Positions 25,638 through 34,317 of a stretch of DNA of 55,225 nt are shown here, piece by piece. The DNA is from Bacillus subtilis (GTDB lineage Bacteria; Bacillota; Bacilli; Bacillales; Bacillaceae_C), in NCBI RefSeq assembly GCF_008764245.1, contig NZ_VTQV01000028.1, positions 1 through 55,225 of the forward strand, read 5' to 3'. Below the pieces are notes generated by a model that was given only the letters and a program-made list of their open reading frames with translations, ran no database searches and was not told the origin of the DNA. The first letter of the stretch is position 1. Every line of letters begins with the position of its first letter. Both the position numbers and the translations under genes were made by a program.

Positions 25638-26423
25638 ATGCCTATAAAAGGATTATTCAACAGGGATGAAAATAATGTTGATGAAATACAAAAATTATCA
25701 AACAGGGTGCAAGCACTTGAACAACAAGTACGAAAAGTCAATACCTTAGATGTACATATGAAAAGGCTTCTTCAGCTTGAGAATGAACGTAAAAAGGAAG
25801 ATTTTTCTACTAAACATGCTGCTATAAAGGAGCGGAAAGAAGTATCCCGAGAATCGAACAGGAAAGAAACTTTGCAAAGAGAAACACTCATTGCGATGGA
25901 AAAGCGCCTTGTTTTGGAACTATCCAAGTATATTTCACAGAAATTAGCCCCGATCCAAAAGGAACTAAACCGTCTAGAAGATCGCATCGCCATTATGGAA
26001 AGTCATTTTTCGTTGATGAAGGAAAGCGTGAAGGAAAATAATCAGCAAATAAGTGATCTAAAGGATGAATTAGAAAGAGTGAAAATCGATCCTAGTTTAA
26101 AAAAAGAGGAACAACCCCTTGTCATTCGAGAAATAAAGGTAGATAAAATTTTATTAGATAAATATGAACAAAACAACAATTTCGGTTCCGTAGGTATTAA
26201 AGATTTAAGCGGGGAATTAAATATCGGGGCAACGTACGGAAAAACCGCCCTTCCTGCCGAAATTGCTGAAGATCTAAAAGCTGATTTCGAAAGCTTTAAG
26301 AACGATATAGTGGATACAGCTGAGGAATCTAGCGATGAATCCAGTAGTGAACAAAACGTAGAGAGCGAAAATCAGTCTTTAGATGATGATGATGATGATT
26401 TTACAGAAATCCCGATTAATTAA
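25638..26423 (+). CDS. GerPC-like coiled-coil spore protein
   Basis: A 261-residue protein. Residues about 14-165 are mostly coiled coil with heptads of Leu/Ile and many charged residues. A GerPC-like core follows (VDKILLDKYEQNNNFGSVGI then LSGELNIG), and the tail is very acidic with a run of Asp. The LNIG motif and the V-x-K-I-x-x-D-K layout are those of GerPC. ATG 25638 follows GGGTGA; the longer frame at 25485 re-reads the antisense of copy 3. It probably acts with the three GerPA/PF-like proteins in the spore coat. Confidence 0.7.
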   Translation: MPIKGLFNRDENNVDEIQKLSNRVQALEQQVRKVNTLDVHMKRLLQLENERKKEDFSTKHAAIKERKEVSRESNRKETLQRETLIAMEKRLVLELSKYISQKLAPIQKELNRLEDRIAIMESHFSLMKESVKENNQQISDLKDELERVKIDPSLKKEEQPLVIREIKVDKILLDKYEQNNNFGSVGIKDLSGELNIGATYGKTALPAEIAEDLKADFESFKNDIVDTAEESSDESSSEQNVESENQSLDDDDDDFTEIPIN

Positions 26424-26487
26424 ATAGGACGGGCCTGGACTGTGCCTTATATGCTGTGTATGATCGCTTTTCGAGTGGACTTTTTTG

Positions 26488-26529
26488 GGGCCAGTCCCCC
26501 AGTGCTTTATAGCATTGGGGGACTGGCCC
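26488..26529 (+). terminator. Large perfect hairpin after GerPC-like gene
   Basis: A 19-bp stem (GGGCCAGTCCCCCAGTGCT with its complement) and a 4-nt loop. The single unmatched position is a G-U pair if transcribed on the plus strand but C-A on the minus strand. No T-run follows (AAAAATTTAC instead), so it may act as terminator, mRNA-end stabiliser or repeat element. Confidence 0.55.
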
Positions 26530-26606
26530 AAAAATTTACTTTTTTATTCCACTATGTTAATATATCCAATGTACCAATCATCCTACAAATTTCTGGAGTG
26601 TGAGTG

Positions 26607-27305
26607 ATGTTAAAGAAAACAAGTCGATTGTCTTTGGTGGAGCAGGTTGTAATGCAAATTGAGAGTTTGATTGAAAAGGGACATTGGGCGATTGGCGATA
26701 AGCTGCCGCCAGAAATAGAGCTTATGGAGGAGTTTGATGTCAGTCGGAATACTTTGAGAGAGGCGATTCGCGCGCTTGTTCATGCAGGTTTATTGGAAAC
26801 AAAGCAAGGTAGTGGAACGATTGTCCGCTCTTCCAGCTCGCTAGGTGCCGCAATGGAACGTCATCTTGAAAAATCCAATCTGATTGAAACATTGGAAGTA
26901 AGATTAGCTCTAGAAAGGGAGGCAGCACAGCTAGCCGCCATCCATCGAAATAATGATGATCTTCAACAGCTTGGGACATGTATGGACCAATGCCGAGACG
27001 CAGTCCAAAGAGATGCGGTTGAGGATTTTATTACAGCGGATATGGCTTTCCATAAAGCAATGGTGAAGGCCTCGCATAATCAATTGCTTCAGGAGCTATA
27101 TGAATATATGACAGAGCCTTTATACGCCTCCATTCGCAAATTAATGATTACAGACACACCATTTGCCTATGAAAATTTGATTCATAGCGAACTATTAGAG
27201 GCCATTCGAGAGCAAAATCTCGAAGGGGCTACAAAATATGTCAATGAATATATTTTGGCCTTTAAAAAGAGATTGGCTTTAGAAACTAAGGAGGAAAATT
27301 CTTGA
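26607..27305 (+). CDS. FadR-type GntR regulator
   Basis: A 232-residue regulator with an N-terminal winged helix (about 8-72, ELMEEFDVSRNTLREAIRAL) and a C-terminal all-helical FCD effector domain (about 90-215). In this domain the D-x-x-x-H motif (DMAFHKAMV) and later His residues bind a metal and an acid ligand. Its stop overlaps the start of the MFS exporter gene (TTGA), so it very probably controls that transporter. GTG 26604 is an alternative start; ATG 26607 fits the GGAG spacing better. Confidence 0.9.
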   Translation: MLKKTSRLSLVEQVVMQIESLIEKGHWAIGDKLPPEIELMEEFDVSRNTLREAIRALVHAGLLETKQGSGTIVRSSSSLGAAMERHLEKSNLIETLEVRLALEREAAQLAAIHRNNDDLQQLGTCMDQCRDAVQRDAVEDFITADMAFHKAMVKASHNQLLQELYEYMTEPLYASIRKLMITDTPFAYENLIHSELLEAIREQNLEGATKYVNEYILAFKKRLALETKEENS

Positions 27306-28534
27306 GTAAGAACCCAACAACATTAGAAAATCCATCAAGTCATCAAACTCAGTGGCTCCTATTACTAGGAATTATATTAGTAGGAGCAAACTTAAGAGCT
27401 CCCTTAACATCTGTTGGCTCTCTTATTTCGTTTATACGTGATGATTTAGATTTGAGCCATGCTGTGGCTGGAAGTATTACAACGCTACCTTTACTCGCTT
27501 TCGCCTTTCTTTCTCCCTTTGCACCAAAACTAGCCAATCGCTTCGGAATGGAAAAAACAATCTTTTTCTCCTTACTGCTTTTAACGATTGGATTGATGGT
27601 ACGCTCCCTTTTTGGAACGAGCTTTTTATTTATAGGTACGATTATGATTGGAATGGCCATTTCTATTGGGAATGTTCTTTTACCTGGATTTATAAAAATA
27701 AATTTCCCTTTAAAGATCGGGTTTGTTACAGGGATTTACGCTGTTTTCATGAACCTGTTTGGTGCCTTTGGTTCTGGTTTAAGTGTACCGATTGCTTCCA
27801 TTAAAGGAATGGGGTGGAAAGGCTCACTCGCATTTTGGACACTTTTTTCGATTATTGCGCTACTCGTTTGGCTTCCGCAATTAAGAAAAGCCACTGAATC
27901 CGCCAAGGTAGTAAAGGCCCCTGTAGAAAAAGGCAAAAGCATTTGGCGTTCTCCTTTAGCTTGGCATATTACCGTTTTTATGGGATTACAATCATTAATT
28001 TTCTATACATTAATCACATGGTTACCTGAAATTCTGCAAACACATGGGTATAGTACAAGTGCAGCTGGTTGGATGCTCTTCCTTATGCAATTTGCGCTTA
28101 TCCCGATTACATTTATCATCCCAGTTACAGCTGAAAAATTGAAAGACCAAAGATTATTAGCTGGAGTCACTGCGATTTTCTTTATGGCTGGAGTCGTGGG
28201 TTTATTCCTAGGTAGCAAGCTGCTCATCCCCCTCTCGGTTATCCTGATTGGGATTGCAGCCGGAAGTGCCTTTAGCCTATCGATGATATTTTTTAACTTA
28301 CGGACTTCAAATGGACAAGAAGCTTCAGAGATGTCAGGCATGGCTCAGTCTTTCGGTTATCTTCTAGCCGCTATAGGCCCGATGTTATTTGGTGGTTTAC
28401 ATGATTTATTTCATAGCTGGAAAGTTCCCTTACTTCTGCTATTTTTAATCGCAGTGATCATCTTTATAGCCGGAGTAAATGCCGGGAAAAATACAGTCAT
28501 TTCAGATTCTACTAGAACAAAGAAATCAGCATGA
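27302..28534 (+). CDS. MFS transporter, CynX/NimT (YycB-like) family
   Basis: A 410-residue, 12-helix transporter. The family mark is GANLRAPLTSVGSL in the first helix, shared by CynX, NimT (YeaN) and Bacillus YycB. LxxRFGMEK between helices 2 and 3 is the MFS loop. Members handle cyanate or nitro-aromatic compounds, but ligand prediction by family is weak. The start is TTG 27302 after AAGGAGGA, overlapping the GntR stop. The effector of the regulator is likely a substrate or related compound. Confidence 0.9.
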   Translation: MSKNPTTLENPSSHQTQWLLLLGIILVGANLRAPLTSVGSLISFIRDDLDLSHAVAGSITTLPLLAFAFLSPFAPKLANRFGMEKTIFFSLLLLTIGLMVRSLFGTSFLFIGTIMIGMAISIGNVLLPGFIKINFPLKIGFVTGIYAVFMNLFGAFGSGLSVPIASIKGMGWKGSLAFWTLFSIIALLVWLPQLRKATESAKVVKAPVEKGKSIWRSPLAWHITVFMGLQSLIFYTLITWLPEILQTHGYSTSAAGWMLFLMQFALIPITFIIPVTAEKLKDQRLLAGVTAIFFMAGVVGLFLGSKLLIPLSVILIGIAAGSAFSLSMIFFNLRTSNGQEASEMSGMAQSFGYLLAAIGPMLFGGLHDLFHSWKVPLLLLFLIAVIIFIAGVNAGKNTVISDSTRTKKSA

Positions 28535-28535
28535 T

Positions 28536-28676
28536 AAGAAAAGCGCAAGCGCCCGTTTAGCGACGTACAAACTTTGGAGGATGAAAAAGGATAAACGGCT
28601 AAGGGCGCCATGTCCGCATGTCTTCGCCGTTTTGACCAACATCCTGTTGGCCTCCGTCCTGGCGCAACGCTAGGTG
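28536..28676. repeat. Bacillaceae extragenic repeat (GCGCAAGCGCC type)
   Basis: It runs from AAAGCGCAAGCGCCC to GGCGCAACGCTAGG and includes paired CCGTTTA/TAAACGG, GGGCGCC, and CCAACATCCTGTTGG. It sits between a stop codon and that gene's terminator without disturbing either. The recollection that it is common in Bacillus is mine and not checked. Confidence 0.6.
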
Positions 28677-28720
28677 ACTCCATTTTGGAAAATAGATTGA
28701 TCAAAATGGAGTCTTTCTTT
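28677..28720 (+). terminator. Terminator after MFS gene
   Basis: GACTCCATTTTG (28677-28688) and CAAAATGGAGTC (28702-28713) form a perfect 12-bp stem followed by TTTCTTT. Confidence 0.88.
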
Positions 28721-28740
28721 ACGATGTATTTGTTCCATTT

Positions 28741-28935
28741 TCATAAAAAAGTTTGATCATTTTCTACTGTTGGTTTTATAGTGATAGGTAAAATCGGATC
28801 GACCAAGCCTAATCCCATAAAAGCAATAATACTCGCAAAAAAGACAGCCCATACTGATTTCGGCTGCTTCAAAATACTTCCTTCTTCTTGAATCGATTGA
28901 TTCACTACTTTCGCTGTTGTAACATCCTTTGACAT
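28741..28935 (-). pseudogene. N-terminal remnant of an MFS transporter
   Basis: 64 residues: a cytoplasmic start (MSKDVTTAKVV) and one helix, WAVFFASIIAFMGLGLVDPI, which is a common first helix of MFS drug exporters. It then breaks into unrelated sequence and stops. AAGGAGAAG before ATG 28935 is intact, so the fragment could be translated. The rest of the gene is missing from this place. Confidence 0.7.
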
Positions 28936-29009
28936 AAATCTTCTCCTTTTCATTTCGTACATTATAATTAAGTTTAAGGTGCGGGTTCAAAAAGGAGGAT
29001 AAAATCCTC

Positions 29010-29465
29010 TTAAAGAAAATGCTTAAATGTATGACGAATCACGTCTCCACGGCTGATCACACCGACCAGTTTCCCATCTTTTTCGACAGGTACCTTCTTT
29101 ATTTTTCTTTTTCCTAATAAAGTCGCGACTTCTTCTACTTCCTTATCCCATGGGACTTTGATCACTCTCTTCTTCGCAATGTTCAGCACCCGTAAATCGA
29201 GTACACGCTGAACTCTTTCAGAAAAATCCTCATGATTCCCCTCGACGACATTCACCATATAGAGGGAATCGACCACAATATCTTTATGTTTCCCGATATA
29301 ACGCATAATGTCGCCATCACTTATATAGGCAATCAGCTCTTTATCTTCATTGATTACTGGGAGTCCACTAATCCCATGAGCAATAAATTTTTGAATCACA
29401 GCACGGATCTGATCTGTTTCATTCACATAGTAAACATCACGAATCATAATATCATTGGCTTTCAT
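29010..29465 (-). CDS. CBS-domain pair protein
   Basis: A 151-residue protein consisting of two CBS domains (about residues 5-60 and 85-148), which as a Bateman module bind adenine nucleotides. The domains end with the usual ISDGDIMRYI and ISRGDVIRHTF. No fused catalytic domain is present. ATG 29465 was chosen because AGGAGG is 6 bp away; an ATG 6 bp upstream abuts that site. It is divergent from the MarR regulator, with a palindrome between them. Confidence 0.88.
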   Translation of the reverse strand: MKANDIMIRDVYYVNETDQIRAVIQKFIAHGISGLPVINEDKELIAYISDGDIMRYIGKHKDIVVDSLYMVNVVEGNHEDFSERVQRVLDLRVLNIAKKRVIKVPWDKEVEEVATLLGKRKIKKVPVEKDGKLVGVISRGDVIRHTFKHFL

Positions 29466-29533
29466 TTTCATCCTCCTTTTCCAGTGAAATTTAAAATTTC
29501 TTAGTAAGTTTCCCTTTAGCTTACAAATTATTC

Positions 29534-29560
29534 TATAGTTGATTGTACCATACAACTATA
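29534..29560. promoter_or_regulatory. Candidate operator between CBS and marR-like genes
   Basis: TATAGTTG (29534-29541) and CAACTATA (29553-29560) are perfect inverted arms. Inside lies a second inverted pair, TTGTA (29543-29547) and TACAA (29551-29555), of a form common for MarR sites. Confidence 0.45.
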
Positions 29561-29638
29561 TGATTGTCTAAATCACTTTTACGCAATCGACTTGCGCATA
29601 GCTATGTTTGCCGTTAGGATAAGAGTGAGGTGTCGTAA

Positions 29639-30070
29639 ATGGATAAAGATGCGATCAAACTGATTGAAAATGAAATCAGTCTATTTATTCGCCGCATTGT
29701 CATATCAGAAAAACAAAACCGAATGCTTGAGCGATCTGCCTATGTCTTACTAAGGCAATTATCTGTCGAAGGTCCTGCAGGTGTAAAATCCCTGTCGGAA
29801 CAACTTGATTTAGATATTTCCACTGTGAGCAGACAGGCAGCCGCCCTTGAGCAAAAAAAATATATCGATAAATTCCCGAATCCGAAAGATGGCCGTTCTT
29901 ATTTTTACCGAATTACCGACTCTGGTATAAAGGAATTAGACGATAATAGACAACGACGCTATGAGCGATTATCTGATCTATTGACCGAATGGACGGAGGA
30001 TGAAAAACAAACTTTTGGCCATTTGTTGAAAAAGTATAACCAGACGGTTTTTGAGAAAACAAAACCCTAG
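29639..30070 (+). CDS. MarR-family regulator
   Basis: A 143-residue protein with a winged helix in the middle (about 35-105): LSEQLDLDISTVSRQAAALE as the recognition region, then the wing NPKDGRSYFYRIT. The dimerisation helices are at the ends. GAGGTG precedes ATG 29639. It is followed by a terminator, so single-gene. The nearest candidates for regulation are itself and the divergent CBS gene. The ligand is unknown. Confidence 0.9.
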   Translation: MDKDAIKLIENEISLFIRRIVISEKQNRMLERSAYVLLRQLSVEGPAGVKSLSEQLDLDISTVSRQAAALEQKKYIDKFPNPKDGRSYFYRITDSGIKELDDNRQRRYERLSDLLTEWTEDEKQTFGHLLKKYNQTVFEKTKP

Positions 30071-30092
30071 CTATAACAACTGGCTATACACT

Positions 30093-30126
30093 AAAATCGC
30101 CACTTTCAACATGTGGCGATTTTTTC
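30093..30126 (+). terminator. Terminator after MarR gene
   Basis: AAAATCGCCAC and GTGGCGATTTTTT form a perfect stem with a T-run. Confidence 0.88.
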
Positions 30127-30208
30127 CCTTTCATCCCCACAACAGGTTAATCGATCCATCCACTTAAAGTAAAAGTATTGGCTCGTTAGAAGGCATTTAA
30201 GCTATGAA

Positions 30209-30231
30209 AGGAGAGAGCCAAACCCTCTCCC
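30209..30231 (-). terminator. Hairpin after orphan binding-protein gene
   Basis: GGAGAG (30210-30215) and CTCTCC (30225-30230) pair directly after the stop of the minus-strand gene, followed by TTTC. Confidence 0.5.
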
Positions 30232-30235
30232 TTTC

Positions 30236-31522
30236 TTATTCTTGTGTTTTAGCCTCAAGTATTTTGGCTTCGGATTCCTCTGTCACAATACGGAGAAACT
30301 CATTAGAATCCATGCCGGATTCATAGAATTTTTGTAAATCGATATCTACATATTTATCCCAAAGGCTAATTCGTCCAGGTGGCGGGGCTGTTTCATTTTT
30401 AAAGATTGCTTCAATATTTTTCCCATGGGTACTTTCATAATCTGAATAAAAGTCTTTCTGTAATTCCTTATTTTTAGACACAATCCCAATACCGTTTTTA
30501 GCCATCCATTGTTGGTATTCATCAGATGCAAAGTAGGCAAAGATTTTTAAAACATCCTCTTTATGTTTACTTTCTGGATTTAAGGTCAATGTATGCAGAA
30601 ATCCTCTTGGAGCTACACCTGGATGATCCGGCCATGTCGGAATGGCTGCAACATCATAATTCAGTCCATCATCTTTCCGCCAATTTAAAGCTTGAGCATT
30701 TGTGACCACCATTGCTGTTCTTTGTTCTATAAATCTATGATCCGTGAATAACCCCTCTTCTTCTTCAACATTAGGGAGTGTATCAAAATAGCGCTTATAC
30801 AGATTCAAAAAATCGGAGAATTCATCTTGGTTGATAATCTGTACTTCCCCTGTTTCAGGATCCGTCTTATTGACAGAAAGTTGGGAGAGGACAACCTCAT
30901 CTTGAAAATCAAGACCTCGATAGGAAGTACCGTCTCGTTCTTGCGTTAACCGGCCGGCTAATTCAATTAATTCATACCAAGTCAGATCATCACTCGGGTA
31001 ATCTTCTCCAAACAGATCAAATATATCCTTATTATACATAATCACATAATACGTATCTTCATATGGCCATGCTAAAAGGCGTCCCTCTTTATCTCTTGCC
31101 CGAATTGTATCAAGCAGAGCTTGGTTTAAATGACTTGTGTCGATCTGATTGGCTTCCAGCAATTCGGTTAAATCTTGATCAAGCTCGAAATATTCCATAT
31201 CTTCTTGCGATAAGGTAAAAAAGAAATCGGGATTCTCCCCACTGCTAAACATTTCCTCAAGAGACTGCCGATCGAAGTTATTGCCAGGAGTTTGTTCAAC
31301 TGTAATATAAGGGAATTTGTTTTCAATTGGCTCCTTAAAGCGCTCATTAAACATCGTCTCATCCCAAAGGGCAACTGCTTTTAACGTAATCGGTTCATGC
31401 TCTTCTCCTTCGCTAGAATCAGGTGTTTTAGGTTCTGTTTCGGATTTTTGACTTGAACACGAAATAAGCAATAACACTAGCAAAACAGCAAATCCACAAA
31501 ATAAACGCTTACATCCCTTCAT
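30236..31522 (-). CDS. ABC sugar-binding lipoprotein without its permeases
   Basis: A 428-residue solute-binding protein of the CUT1 (MalE/UgpB-like) family, with lipobox LISC (C22) and hallmarks such as YVIMYNKDIFDLFG. It is anchored outside the cell. It follows the GH76-like gene on the same strand with 54 bp between them. No permease or ATPase genes are adjacent on either side. It must either use permeases encoded elsewhere or act in sensing. The substrate is unknown; mannan-type saccharides would fit the neighbour (inference). Confidence 0.9.
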   Translation of the reverse strand: MKGCKRLFCGFAVLLVLLLISCSSQKSETEPKTPDSSEGEEHEPITLKAVALWDETMFNERFKEPIENKFPYITVEQTPGNNFDRQSLEEMFSSGENPDFFFTLSQEDMEYFELDQDLTELLEANQIDTSHLNQALLDTIRARDKEGRLLAWPYEDTYYVIMYNKDIFDLFGEDYPSDDLTWYELIELAGRLTQERDGTSYRGLDFQDEVVLSQLSVNKTDPETGEVQIINQDEFSDFLNLYKRYFDTLPNVEEEEGLFTDHRFIEQRTAMVVTNAQALNWRKDDGLNYDVAAIPTWPDHPGVAPRGFLHTLTLNPESKHKEDVLKIFAYFASDEYQQWMAKNGIGIVSKNKELQKDFYSDYESTHGKNIEAIFKNETAPPPGRISLWDKYVDIDLQKFYESGMDSNEFLRIVTEESEAKILEAKTQE

Positions 31523-31576
31523 TCCTTTCTCCCCCTCGCATTATAAATAATTAGGTGATAAACTCCTAAACCATTT

Positions 31577-32656
31577 TCACTCCATTTTTGCGAATAAGGC
31601 ATACATTTCAACCATCGGGGCTTGATCTAATAACCATTGATGTTTTTTATCCATTCCGGTTTTTCCAGACCAATCCGGGCTGAAAAGACCATGAACATCA
31701 CGAGCATGTGCCCATGCATAATCTATATTGTTCCGCATTGTATCAATAAAAGTACGATCTTTATCAGGGTCAACCTCATACAAGGCTAAATACCCTTTAA
31801 ATAATATCGCATTAAACCACGGAGTTGGTGGTAATAAGTGAATAGAGATATCCGGATGCTTGGTTGTAAAATGGGTCAAACTGTTTTGAGCAAGCATTCG
31901 GGCTTCCTCTAAATAAATTGAATCATTGGTCGCCTTAAACAAAAGGGCATTCGCATGTATAACCGTTCCTGTATTATACGTATAGGTAGTTCGATCAATG
32001 GAACCATCTATTTTTACATGATCACCATATACACCACTTTCGGGATTCCATAAAATCTTTGTCCATTCCAAGATTTTCTTCGCCCAAATCATATATTCGT
32101 CCTGACCCGTTTCTTCGAATAACTTCATGGCTAATACAGCAGCGGGGCCATTTGAACACGTGTTTTTTGAGGTCTTATGATCCTCTTGCCAATAGATCCC
32201 GCCGCCAAGTTCTTCTGACCAACCACTAATAGAAAAATCAAACATCTCCTTTGCCACATCAAGATAATGGCGGTCTCCTAAAGTCTTATAAGCTTCCACA
32301 AAATCCAATCCCAGCCATTGATTATCATCGTAAAATTTCGAACCTCCACCTTGTTCGATTACATAGGAATCATAAGCAGCGGGATCAGCATCCATGTCAC
32401 GATATTTTTCAAGACTATTTAGTACGTGGATTAGCTCTTTTTTATATTTTTCTCCCTCCCCCTTCATGTTTGCAAGCGCATTGACCGCAGACAGAACACC
32501 AGAAAATGGCCAAAGATAAGAAAAATCACGATCATCCAATCTTTTCTCATAGTTTTCTAGAAAAAGCCGTTGTTCCTTCACAAAATAATATTTTACTAAT
32601 GTCTCGTACGTTCGCTCTGCCATTTCCATATAAGGTTGCTCCAATTTTACATCCAA
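31577..32656 (-). CDS. GH76-like glycoside hydrolase, cytoplasmic
   Basis: A 359-residue (alpha/alpha)6-barrel protein of the glycoside hydrolase 76 family, whose known members cut alpha-1,6-mannan. The catalytic Asp pair is in KFYDDNQWLGLDFVEAY (about residues 110-111). No signal peptide is visible, so it works inside the cell. The start is TTG 32656 with AGGAGG 9 bp upstream. It is first of a two-gene operon with the binding lipoprotein and lies downstream of an AraR-like regulator gene and a long palindrome. Enzymatic activity cannot be fixed from sequence. Confidence 0.82.
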   Translation of the reverse strand: MDVKLEQPYMEMAERTYETLVKYYFVKEQRLFLENYEKRLDDRDFSYLWPFSGVLSAVNALANMKGEGEKYKKELIHVLNSLEKYRDMDADPAAYDSYVIEQGGGSKFYDDNQWLGLDFVEAYKTLGDRHYLDVAKEMFDFSISGWSEELGGGIYWQEDHKTSKNTCSNGPAAVLAMKLFEETGQDEYMIWAKKILEWTKILWNPESGVYGDHVKIDGSIDRTTYTYNTGTVIHANALLFKATNDSIYLEEARMLAQNSLTHFTTKHPDISIHLLPPTPWFNAILFKGYLALYEVDPDKDRTFIDTMRNNIDYAWAHARDVHGLFSPDWSGKTGMDKKHQWLLDQAPMVEMYALFAKME

Positions 32657-32790
32657 ACCTTCATCCCTCCTAATCTTAGATTCTAAAGATTTGTTTTCCC
32701 AACATACGCCCCTTTACCTTTAGCCCTTGAGACATTTTAAACTGGTCTCTTCTACCAAACACGGGTATTAAACCGCTTTCATATATAGTA

Positions 32791-32832
32791 ATAGTATACC
32801 AATACCAATGTCAATATGTATTGGTATACTAT
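32791..32832. promoter_or_regulatory. 42-bp palindromic operator upstream of GH76-like gene
   Basis: ATAGTATACCAATAC (32791-32805) and GTATTGGTATACTAT (32818-32832) are perfect 15-bp arms around a 12-bp spacer, 135 bp before the GH76-like start. Inverted arms of this length and AT-rich nature fit binding of the AraR-like dimer encoded next door. As RNA it could also act as a terminator-like hairpin after the regulator gene. Confidence 0.65.
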
Positions 32833-32847
32833 ATTCGTCAAAAATAA

Positions 32848-33996
32848 TCATTTTTTTACATGAGTTGTGGATTCCCCAATGACTAATTCTGCATCTAACA
32901 ACTGTTTTGGGGAGACAGATGAGTGTGTCTTCATTTTTAAAATATTTTCAACTGCTTTTCTACCAATTTCTTTTTCTTGTTGTTTTAAATGAGTAAATAA
33001 ATAGGCATCCTGTAACGGAAACTCAGGGCTGTCAAAACTAATGATTGAAATGTCTTCAGGGATTTTCAACTTTAATTCTTCAATCGCCTTTTTAGCGATT
33101 AAAGCAAGATTGTATTCGACTGCAAACAAAGCTGTGATTTCCGGATTTTTCTTTAAATGCTCCTTTACCTTTTCGATATCTCGTCGAATATTTTCCTGAG
33201 AAAATGCATTCGGTAAAGTGCTTGTAAGATCTGTTGCCCAAAGTGCTTTATTGACAGCTAACCCCTTCTCATCATACACCTCGATAAATCCGTCCATTCT
33301 TTCTTCGATCGCAGTCGTATCAATAGGCAGAGGAGAGATGAGACCAATATGTCGATGACCGACTTCAAATAAATAACGGATCGCCTTTTTAGTGGCTTGA
33401 ACATTATCCGTACTAATAGAGGTGGCAGCAATACCTTTGAAATATCGATCGATTAAAACAAGCGGAAATTTATTAATCACTAACTTTAAAATTTCCTCAT
33501 TAAAATACTTTCCTTGGGCTGGAAATACGATTAAACCATCAACCCCGAGCTGGAGCAATTCTTTAATCGCCTTCACCTCATTTTCAACCAACCCCATCGT
33601 CCGGCGAATAATCGGAAAGCATTCATGTTCCCTTGCAGCTTCTTCAACACCATGGACAATATGAGTCCCATAGCTATAATCAAAATCTGTCATCACAAGT
33701 CCGATCAACAAACGATTCATATCCTTTTGAGCGGTGGACTTGGTGGCCGGCTGTTTTTCTTGGTCCGTCTCTTTCCTCACAAACGACCCTCTGCCGGGTA
33801 ATCTCACAATCAAGCCATCATTGGCCAATAACTCCAATGCCTTTTTGCTCGTAATTCGACTCACATTATAGGAATCAGCCAATTCCTTCTCAGAAGGCAC
33901 ACGGTCCCCTTCTCGATAATGTTGTTTGGCAATTCTCTCACATAAATCATTATAAATTTGTTCATACATCGGCTTATTTGTTTTTTCGACTTCCAT
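32848..33996 (-). CDS. AraR-like regulator (GntR head, LacI-type ligand domain)
   Basis: A 382-residue chimeric regulator. The N-terminal GntR winged helix (about 7-75) contains ELADSYNVSRITSKKALELL. The C-terminal LacI/RbsB-type periplasmic-binding-protein fold (about 90-378) includes GLVMTDFDYSYG, STDNVQATKKAIRYL and a GHRHIGLIS motif. This is the layout of Bacillus AraR, which represses sugar genes until a sugar binds. It is probably the repressor of the GH76-like/binding-protein operon through the 32791 palindrome. An ATATATTAATATAT palindrome lies before its own start. Confidence 0.93.
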   Translation of the reverse strand: MEVEKTNKPMYEQIYNDLCERIAKQHYREGDRVPSEKELADSYNVSRITSKKALELLANDGLIVRLPGRGSFVRKETDQEKQPATKSTAQKDMNRLLIGLVMTDFDYSYGTHIVHGVEEAAREHECFPIIRRTMGLVENEVKAIKELLQLGVDGLIVFPAQGKYFNEEILKLVINKFPLVLIDRYFKGIAATSISTDNVQATKKAIRYLFEVGHRHIGLISPLPIDTTAIEERMDGFIEVYDEKGLAVNKALWATDLTSTLPNAFSQENIRRDIEKVKEHLKKNPEITALFAVEYNLALIAKKAIEELKLKIPEDISIISFDSPEFPLQDAYLFTHLKQQEKEIGRKAVENILKMKTHSSVSPKQLLDAELVIGESTTHVKK

Positions 33997-34317
33997 TCTT
34001 TATCCTCCTCAACACACCATATATATTAATATATCATTTTACCTAAACAAAAGAAACGGTGATTCATAAATGATTTAACATGCTGGAGGACGAAAATATA
34101 TTGATGGGATGTAGGTTAATGGCACAAGCATATAATCTTGGGCCAGATAACCTAATCCATTTTCTCTTACAAAAAATGTTAATAAAGAACGGAGAAATGA
34201 ACAGTGGAATTTATTGAAGATTTATTTACAGCAGAGTCTGGCACCACCCGAAGAACGCAAAGCTTTGTCCAAAGGCATCATTTGACATAACCCGTCAAAA
34301 ACCGGGTGGTGCACCTT
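33997..34317. repeat. Intergenic region with nested inverted repeats
   Basis: GCACCACCCG (34241-34250) and CGGGTGGTGC (34303-34312) are 10-bp perfect arms far apart. Between them is TTTGAC (34281-34286) with GTCAAA (34294-34299). The GGTGGTGC core resembles Bacillaceae REP-like elements. It lies right after the hemolysin-III gene on the minus strand and may serve as its terminator. No gene was seen. Confidence 0.5.

Noticed and set aside
28757-28990. Second reading frame over the MFS remnant
   Set aside because: It is an out-of-frame shadow without family features. The frame at 28741-28935 has the site and the MFS helix.
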